A stretch of DNA of 64,000 nucleotides, from positions 1-64,000 of the forward strand of contig JADDOH010023183.1 in assembly GCA_016648135.1 (NCBI GenBank). Direction: 5' to 3'. The notes beneath the pieces are model-generated. The model made no database searches, was not told the DNA's origin, and worked only from the letters and a program-made list of their open reading frames with translations. The position numbers were made by a program, and so were the translations under genes. Positions 23,401 to 33,692 of this stretch are shown here, piece after piece. Origin of the DNA: Agrypnia vestita. Its lineage: Eukaryota; Arthropoda; Insecta; Trichoptera; Phryganeidae. Every line of letters starts with the position of its first letter. Within the stretch, counting starts at the first letter, position 1.

Positions 23401-26400
23401 CCGAGTTTTCTGTTCAATGTATTAGCACTGACCAAACATATTTATTTATGTTTGGTCAGTGCTAATACCTTATACCTTATATTTATTCTGAATAGTCTCA
23501 GCGATTTCAACAGGCATGTTTCCTAAGGATTTTGTTAACAAATCGCCAGGAAAAATAACTCATCCTAATCGATTTCTGCGTTTGTATGTTTTAATGGAAT
23601 CTCCTTCTAAAAACTTAGTAATTCTTGCTATGTATGTCGTCAAGGCTTACGCCTCAACATGTTTTGCTATAAAAATTCACCCTTCCTGTAAAGATGGAGC
23701 ATGGCACCTGTTCAAACTCATCACTGCAACAGGATATTTGTCCACAGAACTGAAAACCATAATGGAATCTATAATTCAATGAAACAGTTACTTCGCATAC
23801 CCTGAAAACTTATTAATCGCAATGCTGACTGACTTTTTTCGACTACCTACTATAAAATTGGATGCATCGTCTTACACAGATCTCATTCACTGGCAGGAGA
23901 ATATATCCGATACATCAATATTGAAATCCATACCTGACAAAAAAATCCAACTTTTTGTCATTCAAAAGCAGAAAGAGAACTCTTATTACTACGCCTGCCA
24001 TGCCGCAAGAAAGCCGTTGAAAGAGCAGTCAAGACTGTGACAGAAGCTTCAGCCACATTGTGCAAAGAATCTGAGAGAGAAGGCTTCATAAAAAAACAAA
24101 TATTATCTCGGAAAGCCATGCCGAAATTCGATAATATGAAGGATGTTTCGGCTGTTTCAAACATTATAAAAAATAATAATATTAATGCCATTTTTGTAAA
24201 CATTTACTTGTAATAAATAAATTTAACTCGTACAAGTATATTTCGTTTTATTATTTAACTTTTTATGCATTTTAAACTTTTTTAATCTTGTTGTAAAGAC
24301 TCGTTAAAAATGAGATTTTTTTTCCAAAATATGTGTTCTTTAAAGTCAATCCGGAGGCAGAAGATGATATCCCATTGTAATGAAATTTTATAAGTAAGCT
24401 AAAAACATCATTTAGCACCCTTTTCTTGATGTGCCTAATAGAAATCATAAAAAAAAAATTTCTTTATACAACGGTGGCCCACCCTACTGTACATAGGCCA
24501 AAAATAGCAATTTAAAAAATTTGGTAAAACTACCTGGTTCATTTTGTGTGTCACAAAATCAACATAAGGATTGACATTTTGGTGTGTTGACAATGGTTTA
24601 CCAGTTCCAGGTAAATTGTTAAACTCTCCTTTGGACATTGCTTCTTGTATTAGGTCTTCAACAAGGCGATCAAAACCATATCTGAGGTTTTATACAAAAT
24701 TAATTATTAAAAAAAAGGAAAAAGATTATAAAAGGTGAGATCAGAGATGAGAAGATGAGGTAGGCGATGAGTTGATGAGGCGAGTACACATGGAATCCAA
24801 AATATCTAAAATGTATTCCTTCATAAATAAAAAGCAATTTAAAACAAATTAGATGAAAAAACCAATCAAACAAAAAAATAGTAATCACTAAGAACTTTCT
24901 GTTGCTAGCAGAAAACATTAAAATGGACTGGGAGTCCTGGGGTCCTCCAGCGGGTCCTACTACTAAGGTGTTTAACTCTCCGGTGAGCGCGCCTTGACAC
25001 AAATTGCAAAAATTATTTGCTTGGGCGTGTACTTCGTCATACTAGTAGTTTCATTTTATAGTTTCTCGTATTTAATCATCATTATACATAGGCCTCATGT
25101 GACCTTGATTAAAGTTTGTATCAGTTCTTGTTTAATTGTACATAACCATTCACTTGTCGTTCCTGCGCTGAGTCACCCAGTTTTGTAAGTGTCTTCATAA
25201 TTTTTTTACGATTTAAGGTACATTTTTTCAAGGCTTATTTATATTTCTTTAGTTTTAATTGGTTACACTGTGTGTGTCGAATTTATCGCTGCCCAGAAGA
25301 TATAAAACATACATACTATATTGAAGGAATATCTGAAAGTGAGTTGATGTTTGATGAATCTGATGACGACATTGGAATGGAGGAAGATATTATTGAACCT
25401 GACAATTACAATGAGAATCTGAACAATAGGCGGAGGAGGCCACCCAAGAACTTACAAAACATGATGTCTCAGCGGGTGACTACACATTTTATAGTGAAAA
25501 AGATAAGCAAACCATTTGGATTAGTGAGCCTTTAGCTTCAGGAAAGATCTTTAATATGTTGTGGGTGACGTAAGAATATCAGGACAAAGATACTATGCCA
25601 TGGTTGTGGTTTCAACATCTACAAGAACCATTCACGGCAGCAAACTACAATGATGTCAATGCAGCAGATGGAAATAGAGTCTGATTGAGTATGCCTTAAA
25701 CTACACTTTGTAATGTCCTGTTTTATAGTTTTTTATACCTGAAATATATCAATAATAAGGTGAAGTTTCAATTAGTACATCCTATTTTTAATAAAGGAAA
25801 TTATGCTCGAAGTTGCAGTATAAAAGGTACTGTGAACAATTAATAGTGATAATTTTGCATATCAACATGACAAAATATGATTATTATTTTCATATTTCTC
25901 ATAACAAAACAATCACATTTCAAATGGGATATTTTTGCACATAATTTAAAGAAAAATGTGTCAAATGCAAATGTATAACTTTTCTTTGCAAAATAATAAT
26001 GAAAAGTCACACAAAGATGATCTGAAATTAATGAATTTATTTTAAATAAACCTAATTACCCAAATGTTCACCAATCAATAAAATGCTTACTTAGTTTTGA
26101 TATTATGTTTTTCCGATTTACTTGATTTTTCAATTAATGCACCATCAGCACCTTTGGCCTTAGCAATTCTATGTTCGGTAACATTATAAGCTGCCTGAGA
26201 AGCTCGTCTCTTAGCCCACTGCTTTTGCCTTTGGGCCGGTGTACCGAAACCTACTCCATCGTAAGTCAGGTATTGTCGATGCTGGGGTGCTGTGTGCTAA
26301 AAAAAAGGTTTCTCTCTCTTTATTAGTCGATAAGTAATATACACAACATTTTAAATAGAGGGTACAAAAGCATAGGCAGCAATATCCAAAAAAAGTACTC

Positions 26401-29400
26401 ATGTATGCGCGTACCATAGGGTGTACTCATGTACGGGCGGTAGAAGTTATACTTCTACAAACAAAAGCTTTCTTAAAAATGATTGAAACATTTGTGAACT
26501 CGTGAACGTAAATCTGTCAGCTAACAACAATTTAATATGGCGTCGTTATTGGGACATTATTCCTATTCAAAAAAGTCCAAGTACCTACCCACTTTCATAT
26601 TTTATCAATTTTCGGCCTAAAACGGTTCCGCCTTCAAAAGTTTCGAAACTTTACAACTTTGAAAGCCGCATTGAGTGTCAAATGAATGAATGTGTTTTTT
26701 GTTTTGAAAATGAATATCTGATAATCACGCTATTTTTGCAATAAATAATTTTTTGAATATCACTTTTAATCGTTTTTGGCATGGTGACAAACAAAAACTG
26801 TCTCAAAAAACAATCAAAACATTTGTGAACAAGCATGTTAACAGAATCTAACGGCTGACAAGAATTCAATATGGCATTGTTATTCTGGTATCGCATTTCC
26901 GCTACATGCTACCTCCATTACAGTAAAAAATTTATTCTGAATGCTCCAAAAGAAGTATAACCAAAAAATTCAATAACCAAAAATATGTCACTAATTTAGA
27001 ATGTACTGTGAATTCGAGTATTTATAAGAAATATAGCTTCCAAAATCATGTTTCCAAAACGCTATTAAAAGCAAAGGTAGCAATATCCACTTCAACCAAT
27101 CAATCCCCAAAGATGTGTCAGGTGACAAAATGACCGCTTCATACCAGTGACAGTTGATGTCGATTTTAGACTGAAACATCATAGCAAAGGCAGCAATATC
27201 CAATTATGTAAATTTGGTAGGAAACGTAGCAATATCCATATTTAAAAGTTAAATAAAATTAAAATAAGTATATAAAAGGATAACTAAGGTGGCAATTATT
27301 TTTAAAAACTTGAATATTGACAGGTTTTTTGTTTTTATCCCAGTGGGATATAGCGGCCTTTGCTTTTATACTCCTCAAACACAATCCCAATAAGATGCTA
27401 TGAAAACAAAATGCTGTTCTTACAATTTGGGTAGACAAATACATTTTTGTCCACATATAAGACAGATTATAAATTCATTAAAAATGATTTCAAAATAGAT
27501 TTTTTAAACTTGTATTCATGAAAATAATTGAGAGCTGGTTATTTCATCAGGGTAATGGTATTTAGTTAAGCAAAAAGTGTAAATTTTAGCATTTTCCACC
27601 AAGAAAACAACCCATTTTCGTAAAAATCTATGCTTTTTGCTTAACTTACTTATTACCAAACATACTGGCCCTAGATACCCCAACGACATCATTGTTGGTC
27701 TAATGGTTAAGACAGTCCTCTAGGTTCTAATAATCAGGAATTTGCTCCTAATTCCAGGAGACCAAGTCAGTCCAAGGAGTTTAAGTGAAAATATTGATTT
27801 GACATATTGTCTATTTTTTTTAATTTAAAAAAACTTAATAAAGATAAACTGTTGTTACACTTTGAAATTAAATTGGAATTAGTCCTATTAAAACTGCTAC
27901 ACGTATCCTATAATTTCGAAAGTTTTCATTCCTTTTTTTCACATAATTTCATTCTAAGCTCTTCATATGTACAATTGAATGGGAAAATATTTGAAAATTA
28001 GAATTCCCAAAATGAAAGATTCTAGATAAAAATATATTTTTTTTAAAAACCTCGCTTATATTTAAATGTATTAAAAAGTAAAAATAAATTTTCAGGCAAA
28101 AAATTTTCGCTTACAATATTGATAAAGATTACAGAATTCTGTTGTTGATGGAGGGAAAGCGCCCACGCTTTTATCTGGAGAGTGAGGCAAAAATTTTTTG
28201 GCTGAAAATTTATTTTTACTTTTTAGTACATTTGAAATATTTGCAGGATTTTTTTTTTTTTAAAATTTCATGTAATATAATTTTCTACTTTTTAGTCTTA
28301 ATATTACCCAGCATACAAAATCACTTTGGAATGTTGTTTTAAATGTAACAAAATATTCTAACATTTTCATGACACATTTTACCTGCGATACCTATGAAAA
28401 CACTTATTCCATACCTAAATTTCTCTATTTAATTATTAAAATGATTTATACACATGTGGAAAAATAATGTTTAAAAGCGATCATAAGAAATAATTTCTAA
28501 TACCTTAATATCAAATTCTTCAACGCGCAACTTGTCTTCCACGTCCCACCTGTCTTGGGAATTTTTCCTATTAAGGAATCTGAATGCAGATTCAATTTCT
28601 GTAAACTTTTCCTTATCAGCTTCGGGAGATCCGGAATCGGGGTGGAACCTTTTGGCAAGGTCAAGATAAGCGCATCTGATAGACTCTTGGTCGCTGTTTT
28701 CGTTAACATTGAGCACTTCATAGCAGCGCTAGAATATGCTCGTAATTAAATCAAAAATGTACCAAAAAGAAAATATAATTTATTTTTATCAATAGTAATT
28801 GTATAGATATGAGAATCTGCAACGATTCTAGAAGAGTGATTGGCAAAAAGTGCGGAAATTATTTAGAAATGATACCAATGAAGTAACACAATACAGTAAA
28901 ACGCCGTTATTTTTAACCCTGGTAATTTGAAATTCGCCATAATTCGAAATTTTTTAAAAATAAGTCCCGAAATGTGAATTTCATAGTAGATTAACTCCGA
29001 TAATTCGTAACTCAAAATAATTTTTTGCCCCTTGTGCCATAAATCACATTTTAAGTCACATAAATTGGTCTTTAGGTCATAAAAATCGAATTTTATTTTA
29101 AATTTTACTCATTTGGGAAAAAATCTTTCGATTTTTTAAAAAATACAGCAGACTCTTGATTGTCCGGGATGCAGATTATCCGGGACGAATTTGAAAGTCA
29201 TTGAAAAAACTTTTTTAATAAAAATGTTCCACAGTGTTCATAATGGCCAAACATGTATTTATAGTCGAAAACATCAGGTGCTCAGTCTTAACTGAAAAGT
29301 GATCACTGAAAACATGTTCAATATTTAGCTTGTTTTAGTGCCTTATAAGAGTTAGTTGCGTTCAGTTATTACTCTCACTTCTTTATAAAAGAGCACATAA

Positions 29401-29810
29401 TTAATTAGGTTTTTTGGTAAAATTTTCAATGCTTTTGGATTAACTGGGAAATTGATTATTTGGGATTTTTTCACCATCCATCCAGGATATTCGGGAGTCT
29501 ATCGTACATTGCAAAAAAAATATGCTGGTGAGTTCTGAAACTGAAAAATAAGTACTAGCCGTCTCTAAAATTTTCCAAGCCAGTCTTAAGTCGCCAAACC
29601 GCCCATAATCACAAGACAATACTTGAAAAAACATTAAAATCTCAATTTCTCTTCAAATAAGTTAAGATGAGTTTTGAAATTTAATTACTTAACTAAATTC
29701 TTACTTTAAGCTCTTTCATGTATTGAGAATTTGATTTGAATTTTTTGTGAACCACAAAACTTTTGTCACACAGCAGTAAAGCTTTTGGAATACCTAAATA
29801 TTTTTGGGCT
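17057..29810 (-). CDS. DNAJC28: DNAJC28-like J-domain/DUF1992 protein (first coding exon not found)
   Basis: Five exons join in phase: 29810-29705, 28728-28504, 26296-26091, 24681-24534 and 17449-17057 (stop), giving 358 residues. Junctions are canonical, e.g. AAA|GTAAGA, AAG|GTATTA, AA|GTAAGC, CAG|GTAGTT. The protein starts in mid-leader (AQKYLGIPKALLLCDKS...MKELK), then RCYEVLNV and a J domain with the HPD motif (AKRFHPDSG). Next come HRQYLTYDGVGFGTPAQRQK, RLVEDLIQEAMSKGEF, the LPGTGKPL motif, PEWIRLQKDI and NYFNLVVPILQKQM, all hallmarks of DNAJC28. The family is mitochondrial or Golgi-associated in other animals and HPD implies an Hsp70 partner. The 7.1-kb last intron is transposon-filled. 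The initiator exon should lie between 29830 and Rpn6 but was not identified. Confidence 0.88.
17800..18732 (+). mobile_element. piggyBac deletion derivative with C-terminal transposase remnant
   Basis: The element is bounded by TTAA (17796-17799 and 18733-18736) and by inverted ends CCCTTTCCATTCGAC / ACCTTTCCACTCTAAG. It keeps only the last third of a piggyBac transposase: YNKYMGGVDVADHY, then RKTLKWWRKLF (18090-18226), and, after stops and shifts, KKYRQTLLMSLIGDHR and a last block EEKTLLHPGIGFKKYH in another frame. The N-terminal and catalytic regions are gone, so it could move only with outside help. It lies in the intergenic flank downstream of... the DNAJC28 stop's neighbour intron, i.e. 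within the last intron (17450-24533). Confidence 0.8.
19489..19742. mobile_element. foldback element with ~85-bp arms
   Basis: Left arm (19507-19592: AACTGTAAATGGTTACAGAT ... GTTGAAGTCC) and right arm (19650-19740) are inverted copies. The same right arm plus flank CTAACGACCGTAATAA occurs at 2490-2650. The unpaired centre includes CTGATGACGTTGAA and TTCAACGAA, a hammerhead-like arrangement. Confidence 0.65.
20368..21174 (+). mobile_element. internally deleted mariner
   Basis: Inverted ends TAGGTCCTTACATATGAAAT and its reverse (ending 21173/4) are complete, flanked by AT-rich TA-containing sequence. The frame 20476-21096 has the mariner motif WVPREL (around residue 37), then NRHNNEGIL, and then jumps to the region just before HDNARPH. 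The intervening block that carries the first catalytic Asp (DEKW region) is missing, and the N-terminal DNA-binding half is also absent. The third-Asp region reads YSLDLAPTDY with D34D spacing. The protein cannot be an active transposase; the element is a non-autonomous derivative within the DNAJC28 intron. Confidence 0.88.
22310..24486 (+). mobile_element. 2.18-kb DNA transposon of unassigned family with 8-bp target duplication
   Basis: The ends are TAGGGTGGGCC...GGCCCACCCTA, and inverted similarity continues inward for over 100 bases, including GGGGCACATCGAT-like and TCCGGAGGCA blocks. Both flanks carry CTGTACAT (22302-22309 and 24487-24494). The interior encodes broken pieces of a transposase-like protein: VAVAYDETNVNLGKYGGVVH, LLHMNEVLFRHLFLHIDGGT and CEKRPIVRF (23109-23465); RFLRLYVLMESPSKNLV and FAIKIHPSCKDGAWHLFKLI (23516-23782); YPENLLIAMLTD (about 23800). 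I recall similar proteins in arthropod genomes but cannot name the superfamily; 8-bp duplication fits hAT, P or Novosib-like groups. Stops and shifts show it is inactive. Confidence 0.8.
24534..24681 (-). CDS. DNAJC28: DUF1992 exon of DNAJC28
   Basis: This 148-base exon carries the core of DUF1992: YGFDRLVEDLIQEAMSKGEF, then LPGTGKPLSTHQNVNPYVDF. The unclassified transposon ends only 48 bases beyond its donor site, so the insertion sits unusually close to a splice site yet leaves it intact. Confidence 0.9.
25272..25700 (+). other. unidentified open-frame remnant with acidic stretch
   Basis: 25272-25535 encodes an acidic stretch (FDESDDDIGMEEDIIEPDN) and a basic patch RRRRPPKN. After a frameshift near 25480 the sequence continues YTFYSEKDKQTIWISEPLAS, and later PWLWFQHLQEPFTAANYNDV. 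The shift pattern suggests a decayed transposon protein. I do not recognise the family. It lies in an intron of DNAJC28 on the opposite strand. Confidence 0.35.
26352..27385. mobile_element. composite MITE region with 'gcagcaatatcc' termini
   Basis: GGGTACAAAAGCATAGGCAG at 26360 and the inverse GGCCTTTGCTTTTATACTCC at 27354 bound about 1 kb. Two further internal plus-strand copies of the terminus lie at 27070 and 27183. Inside are two copies of the repeat also found at 3165-3330. This appears to be nested or tandemly inserted MITEs; no protein is encoded. Confidence 0.4.
27693..27800 (+). repeat. degenerate tRNA-derived SINE fragment
   Basis: GTTGGTCTAATGGTTAAGAC matches the A-box part of the SINE copies at 36358 and 42608. 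The B box is degraded, and the tail ends in AAGTGAAAATATTGATTTGA, like the other copies. Confidence 0.45.
28504..28728 (-). CDS. DNAJC28: J-domain exon of DNAJC28
   Basis: This 225-base exon (75 codons, phase 0 at both ends) follows the acceptor TATTCTAG and ends before GTATTA. It encodes helix I (CYEVLNV), helix II with the invariant HPD (LAKRFHPDSGSPEAD), and helix III (FTEIESAFRFLN). The preceding exon ends KELK, which runs straight into RCYEVLNV. Confidence 0.9.
28894..29120 (+). mobile_element. truncated pogo-like MITE (left half)
   Basis: It begins TACAGTAAAACGCCGTTATT and shares TTTCATAGTAGATTA and TCATAA/CGTAACTCAAAATAATTTT blocks with the complete element at 36761-37712. The right end is missing, apparently lost where the next MITE begins. 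Confidence 0.55.
29146..29504. mobile_element. Tigger/pogo-type MITE
   Basis: Left end CAGCAGACTCTTGATTGTCC and right end (reverse) CGATAGACTCCCGAATATCC are imperfect inverted repeats flanked by TA. The interior has no open frame of note. Confidence 0.55.
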
Positions 29811-29829
29811 CTGTAACAATAGAGGAAAC

Positions 29830-31800
29830 ATTAGTCATCATACTAGCACTGATAACTTTGAAAAACTTGATAAAAAATAAGCGTTTGTAGAATTATAATG
29901 TTCCAGTGTTTATTTAACTAAATACATATATTAAAAGGCAAAATTTGTAAATTTAATAAAGGAAAACTAGTTAAATTTAGATAGGTAAAACCATTATGTA
30001 AGGCTTTAAAAACCTATTGTATATAGTAATTGAAAATATAGTATTGTGGCATAGTATTCATGTTCTTATAGTGAAGTGATTTAAAAGACTCACATCATTA
30101 ATAATGTGTATTAAAAAAAACCAATAAGATTTGCGCATAAAATCAAAAAAATCTAACAAATAGAGTTTGACACATTTTTGACAGCTGACGTAACTCTATT
30201 ATCTATGGTTGATGGTAATCAGCAAAGAATAGAGTGGTAATCAGAGGGGACCTTAGAAAAAATAATATAATAGTGGGGACTATTATTATGTTATCTATGG
30301 TGGGGACTGGGGATAAAACTAGGGATGAATGATGTAGATCACGTTTTAAGACACTAGATAATTAATTATTTACGCAATTTTCTCCGCAGAACCATTTCAA
30401 TACTACGAATGTTTAGAACTATTTTAATTTAGCTGTGTGTAGACGATGATTAATCTTTTTTAAACCTATTTGTATAAAATGAACTTACATATAAGTAATA
30501 AGTTATAATTGTAAACTTTGCCTGTCTCAACACAGAGCTTTCTAGTGAGACAGGCATAGTCAAATTAAACAAAATAAAATAAATTATCTAAAATAGAAGC
30601 CACCTTTCCTTACTTTACAAGCGGCAAATCTAATGAATTCGAGTCGAAGTTGATGATTTTGACTAACTCGCTTTCAATTTACTGCCGTTTTAGTTTGATC
30701 TCAAGTGCTTTTAATTAAAAAAAACTTAAAAATTCAGTGGCGTGGTTAAAAAGTATATCTCAATGTAAAGTATAAAGGCTCTCTTTATATGTATTATTCA
30801 TAAGGTATAAGAATATTAAGTACTACGAGGTTTGGTGTTCCGCAGACCACCACTTTGGCGACCACTGGTGATTAATGAAAAAATTACGCTGGTCTTCAGA
30901 GAAATATGAAAATTGTTTGAATTTTTGAATCCACAGAAAACCAAACCGGAAAAATAAGCGAATTGTACAGATGAAGATGTGAAGGAATGCTCTCAATAAA
31001 GCTTTTTTAATTAATTTAATTAAATTAAATTAATTTAAAGATAATTTGATTAAAAATAAAAGTTTTATTTTATTATTGAGGTACATTTTATGTATTCTTT
31101 GTTTACTTTTTTCTATGTATATTTAACACTAAAAAATCATATTAGTGGTCTGCGGGATTTAAAATAGAAAATTTAGTGTTCCGTGATTTTAGCTTTGCAG
31201 CGATGGTCTAATCGGTCTATATTCTGTGGTCTAATCCTTAACCCGAAAAATTATTGGTGTATGTAGTAATAGTAATAATACACGTGAGCTTCCTTTTTAA
31301 TTTTATAATTCCATTCTTTACTGTAGTGCATTAAATAGTATTCGCAATAGGAAATTTATTATTACCAAATATATTGTAGAAAGCGGATCTTATGGATTCG
31401 TACCTTTGTATGTATAGTGAAGGTGGGCCCCAATGCCTCGCGATAGCGTTTAAGTCTTAATTATTACATCATTTCCTTAAAGCTTAGTGGCAATTAAATC
31501 AATACTTCTATGTTATTTTAAAAGCATAGTTAATAATTTGGCCAGTGTACCCTCATTAAGGTTATTCTCAAAACAATTTACAGTGCCAAAGGAAAAAATG
31601 ATCACTGTTATGATTCATCGATCGGATCGCAATTATTTTACACCATTGATTCTATTGGGCATTTCAATTACTAAAACGAAGTAAAGAATTTATAAATAAT
31701 TTAAACATTTTTAAAATTTTAGTTGAGTAGGAACTCACTATTCTATTGTCTATTATATTGTCTTTGCGCGAAGTAACATCCGTGGTTTTCATAGTGACAA
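29830..31800. other. gap between DNAJC28 and Rpn6; likely holds the DNAJC28 5' exon
   Basis: This AT-rich stretch must contain the head-to-head promoters of DNAJC28 (minus) and Rpn6 (plus). A possible minus-strand donor CAAAG|GTACGA at about 31402 has the phase needed to splice to 29810, but its frame lacks an ATG, so I do not call it. No repeat was recognised. Confidence 0.4.
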
Positions 31801-31868
31801 TTCACTTGTTCGCGTTCGTTGTTCGTTGATGACTGAGCGATTATAGTCAAATTATAGTGAACGAAAAT

Positions 31869-33128
31869 ATGGCGGGTGCTGTGATGTTTGATACCTCCCG
31901 TTCATCCGCACAAAGGGATGACGGTATTCATTTCTTAAGTAAACTTGTTACCGATGAAGAAATGCAACAAAATGACGAAGAAATTATCAAAGAAAAAGAA
32001 CAGAAAATCCTCAGCTTGGGAGAGCTATACAAGAAAGAAGGGAAGGCCAAGGAACTCGCTGAACTCATCAAAGCAACAAGACCGTTTTTAAGTGTGATCA
32101 GCAAAGCAAAAGCTGCAAAATTGGTTCGTTCTCTGGTGGACTTTTTCTTGGATCTAGAAGCTGGCATTGGTATTGAAGTTCAACTTTGTAAAGAGTGTAT
32201 AGAATGGGCAAAAGAAGAAAAACGTACATTTTTACGACAGTCGCTGGAGTCTCGACTCGTCGCTCTGTACTTCGACACCGGAATGTTCGCAGAAGCCCTT
32301 TCACTAGGTGGTACACTTCTAAAGGAATTAAAAAAGCTAGATGACAAAAATCTACTTGTGGAAGTGCAACTCCTCGAGAGCAAGACGTATCATGCCCTGA
32401 GTAATTTACCGAAAGCTCGGGCCGCCCTTACCTCCGCCAGAACCACCGCCAACGCCATCTACTGCCCTCCGAAGATGCAAGCTGCTCTGGATCTTCAGTC
32501 TGGTATTCTTCACGCTGCTGATGAAAGAGATTTTAAAACCGCTTACTCTTATTTCTACGAGGCCTTTGAAGGTTACGATAGTGTAGAAAGCCCGAGAGCT
32601 CTGACTGCTTTAAAATACATGCTTTTGTCTAAGATTATGTTAAATCAACCCGAAGATGTTCAACAAATTATTAGCGGTAAATTGGCACTGAAATATGCAG
32701 GATCGGACATTGACGCAATGAAGAGTGTCGCACAGGCGTCTCACAAGCGATCATTAGCAGATTTCCAGCAGAGCCTAAAAACGTATAAAAAAGAGTTGGA
32801 AGAAGATGTGATCGTCCGGGCTCATTTGGGAACGTTGTACGACACCATGTTGGAACAAAATTTGTGTCGGATTATCGAGCCGTACAGTCGAGTAGAGGTG
32901 GATTATGTGAGCAGTTGCATCAAGCTACCCGTGCCACAGGTAGAAAAGAAATTATCACAAATGATCCTAGATAAGAAATTCAACGGTATTTTAGATCAGG
33001 GAGAGGGAGTCCTCATCGTGTTTGAGGAGGCCGCTGTCGACAAAACGTACGAGACTGCCCTGGAAACCATTCATCACATGAGCAAGGTTGTGGATACGTT
33101 GTATCATAAAGCTAAGAAACTATCATAG
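31869..33128 (+). CDS. Rpn6: 26S proteasome non-ATPase regulatory subunit 11 (Rpn6/PSMD11)
   Basis: This is an intact 419-residue protein in a single exon, against 422 in human and fly. Rpn6 is a lid subunit that clamps the proteasome core to the base. The N-terminal two thirds is the TPR-like solenoid ([39 protein letters not shown]). The family signature [20 protein letters not shown] is at about residues 162-181. The PCI domain lies near the C-terminus ([20 protein letters not shown]), and the protein ends in [14 protein letters not shown]. The start at 31869 (ATATGGCGGGTGC, protein MAGAVMF) matches fly Rpn6 (MAGA...); a GTG 12 bases upstream is in frame but unlikely. An AATTAAA-type signal occurs about 80 bases after the stop. 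The gene lies head-to-head with DNAJC28. Confidence 0.97.
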   Translation: MAGAVMFDTSRSSAQRDDGIHFLSKLVTDEEMQQNDEEIIKEKEQKILSLGELYKKEGKAKELAELIKATRPFLSVISKAKAAKLVRSLVDFFLDLEAGIGIEVQLCKECIEWAKEEKRTFLRQSLESRLVALYFDTGMFAEALSLGGTLLKELKKLDDKNLLVEVQLLESKTYHALSNLPKARAALTSARTTANAIYCPPKMQAALDLQSGILHAADERDFKTAYSYFYEAFEGYDSVESPRALTALKYMLLSKIMLNQPEDVQQIISGKLALKYAGSDIDAMKSVAQASHKRSLADFQQSLKTYKKELEEDVIVRAHLGTLYDTMLEQNLCRIIEPYSRVEVDYVSSCIKLPVPQVEKKLSQMILDKKFNGILDQGEGVLIVFEEAAVDKTYETALETIHHMSKVVDTLYHKAKKLS

Positions 33129-33129
33129 A

Positions 33130-33680
33130 CTTGTGTTTGGAATTTCGACTCACCGAATGTAATTTGTTGGAAATTTCAATATTTTTTGTATAATTGAATA
33201 ACTAATTAAAATCTGAAATACGAGTGTTGAGTACGTGCATATTTTTAAAATACCTTTTAATATAAATTTTTATTTGGAAATTGTTACGATTCCTTTTGTA
33301 GCCAACTAACCGATGAATATTAACTAATCAGAATATATATTGTTTCCAATATTTTTTTATTTATTTTATTATGTGTATTCATTTTCCCTAAGTAAATTGG
33401 ATGTAAATTGCAGAATTAAATTTATTTTAAATTTCCTTAGAAATTGGATTTACAGGATTCTTCATTCCTATATTTGACTTTTATCTATCTTTCTTTAAAT
33501 TCCTCTCATAAAATGTTTCATGGTGTGTGTACACAGACGAAGCTGATCTTTTAGCTCAGAGATTTGTTATTAACTCAAAATGTATCAGTCTAGTCACTCT
33601 GCATTATGTACAAAATAAAATGAGAATGATTCAATACTCGCCAGCGTCCAATCCTTTATGCCACTTTTGAGATGAGTCAT
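33130..33680. other. Rpn6 3' flank, AT-rich, nothing else seen
   Basis: This contains the Rpn6 3'UTR with AT-rich polyadenylation-like signals (AATTAAAAT near 33204, AATTAAA near 33414). There is no other open frame or repeat. Confidence 0.5.
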
Positions 33681-33692
33681 CTGTGTTATCAT

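Noticed and set aside
31402..31450. Candidate first exon of DNAJC28 (donor CAAAG|GTACGA)
   Set aside because: Phase fits the next exon but the frame has no ATG before a stop.
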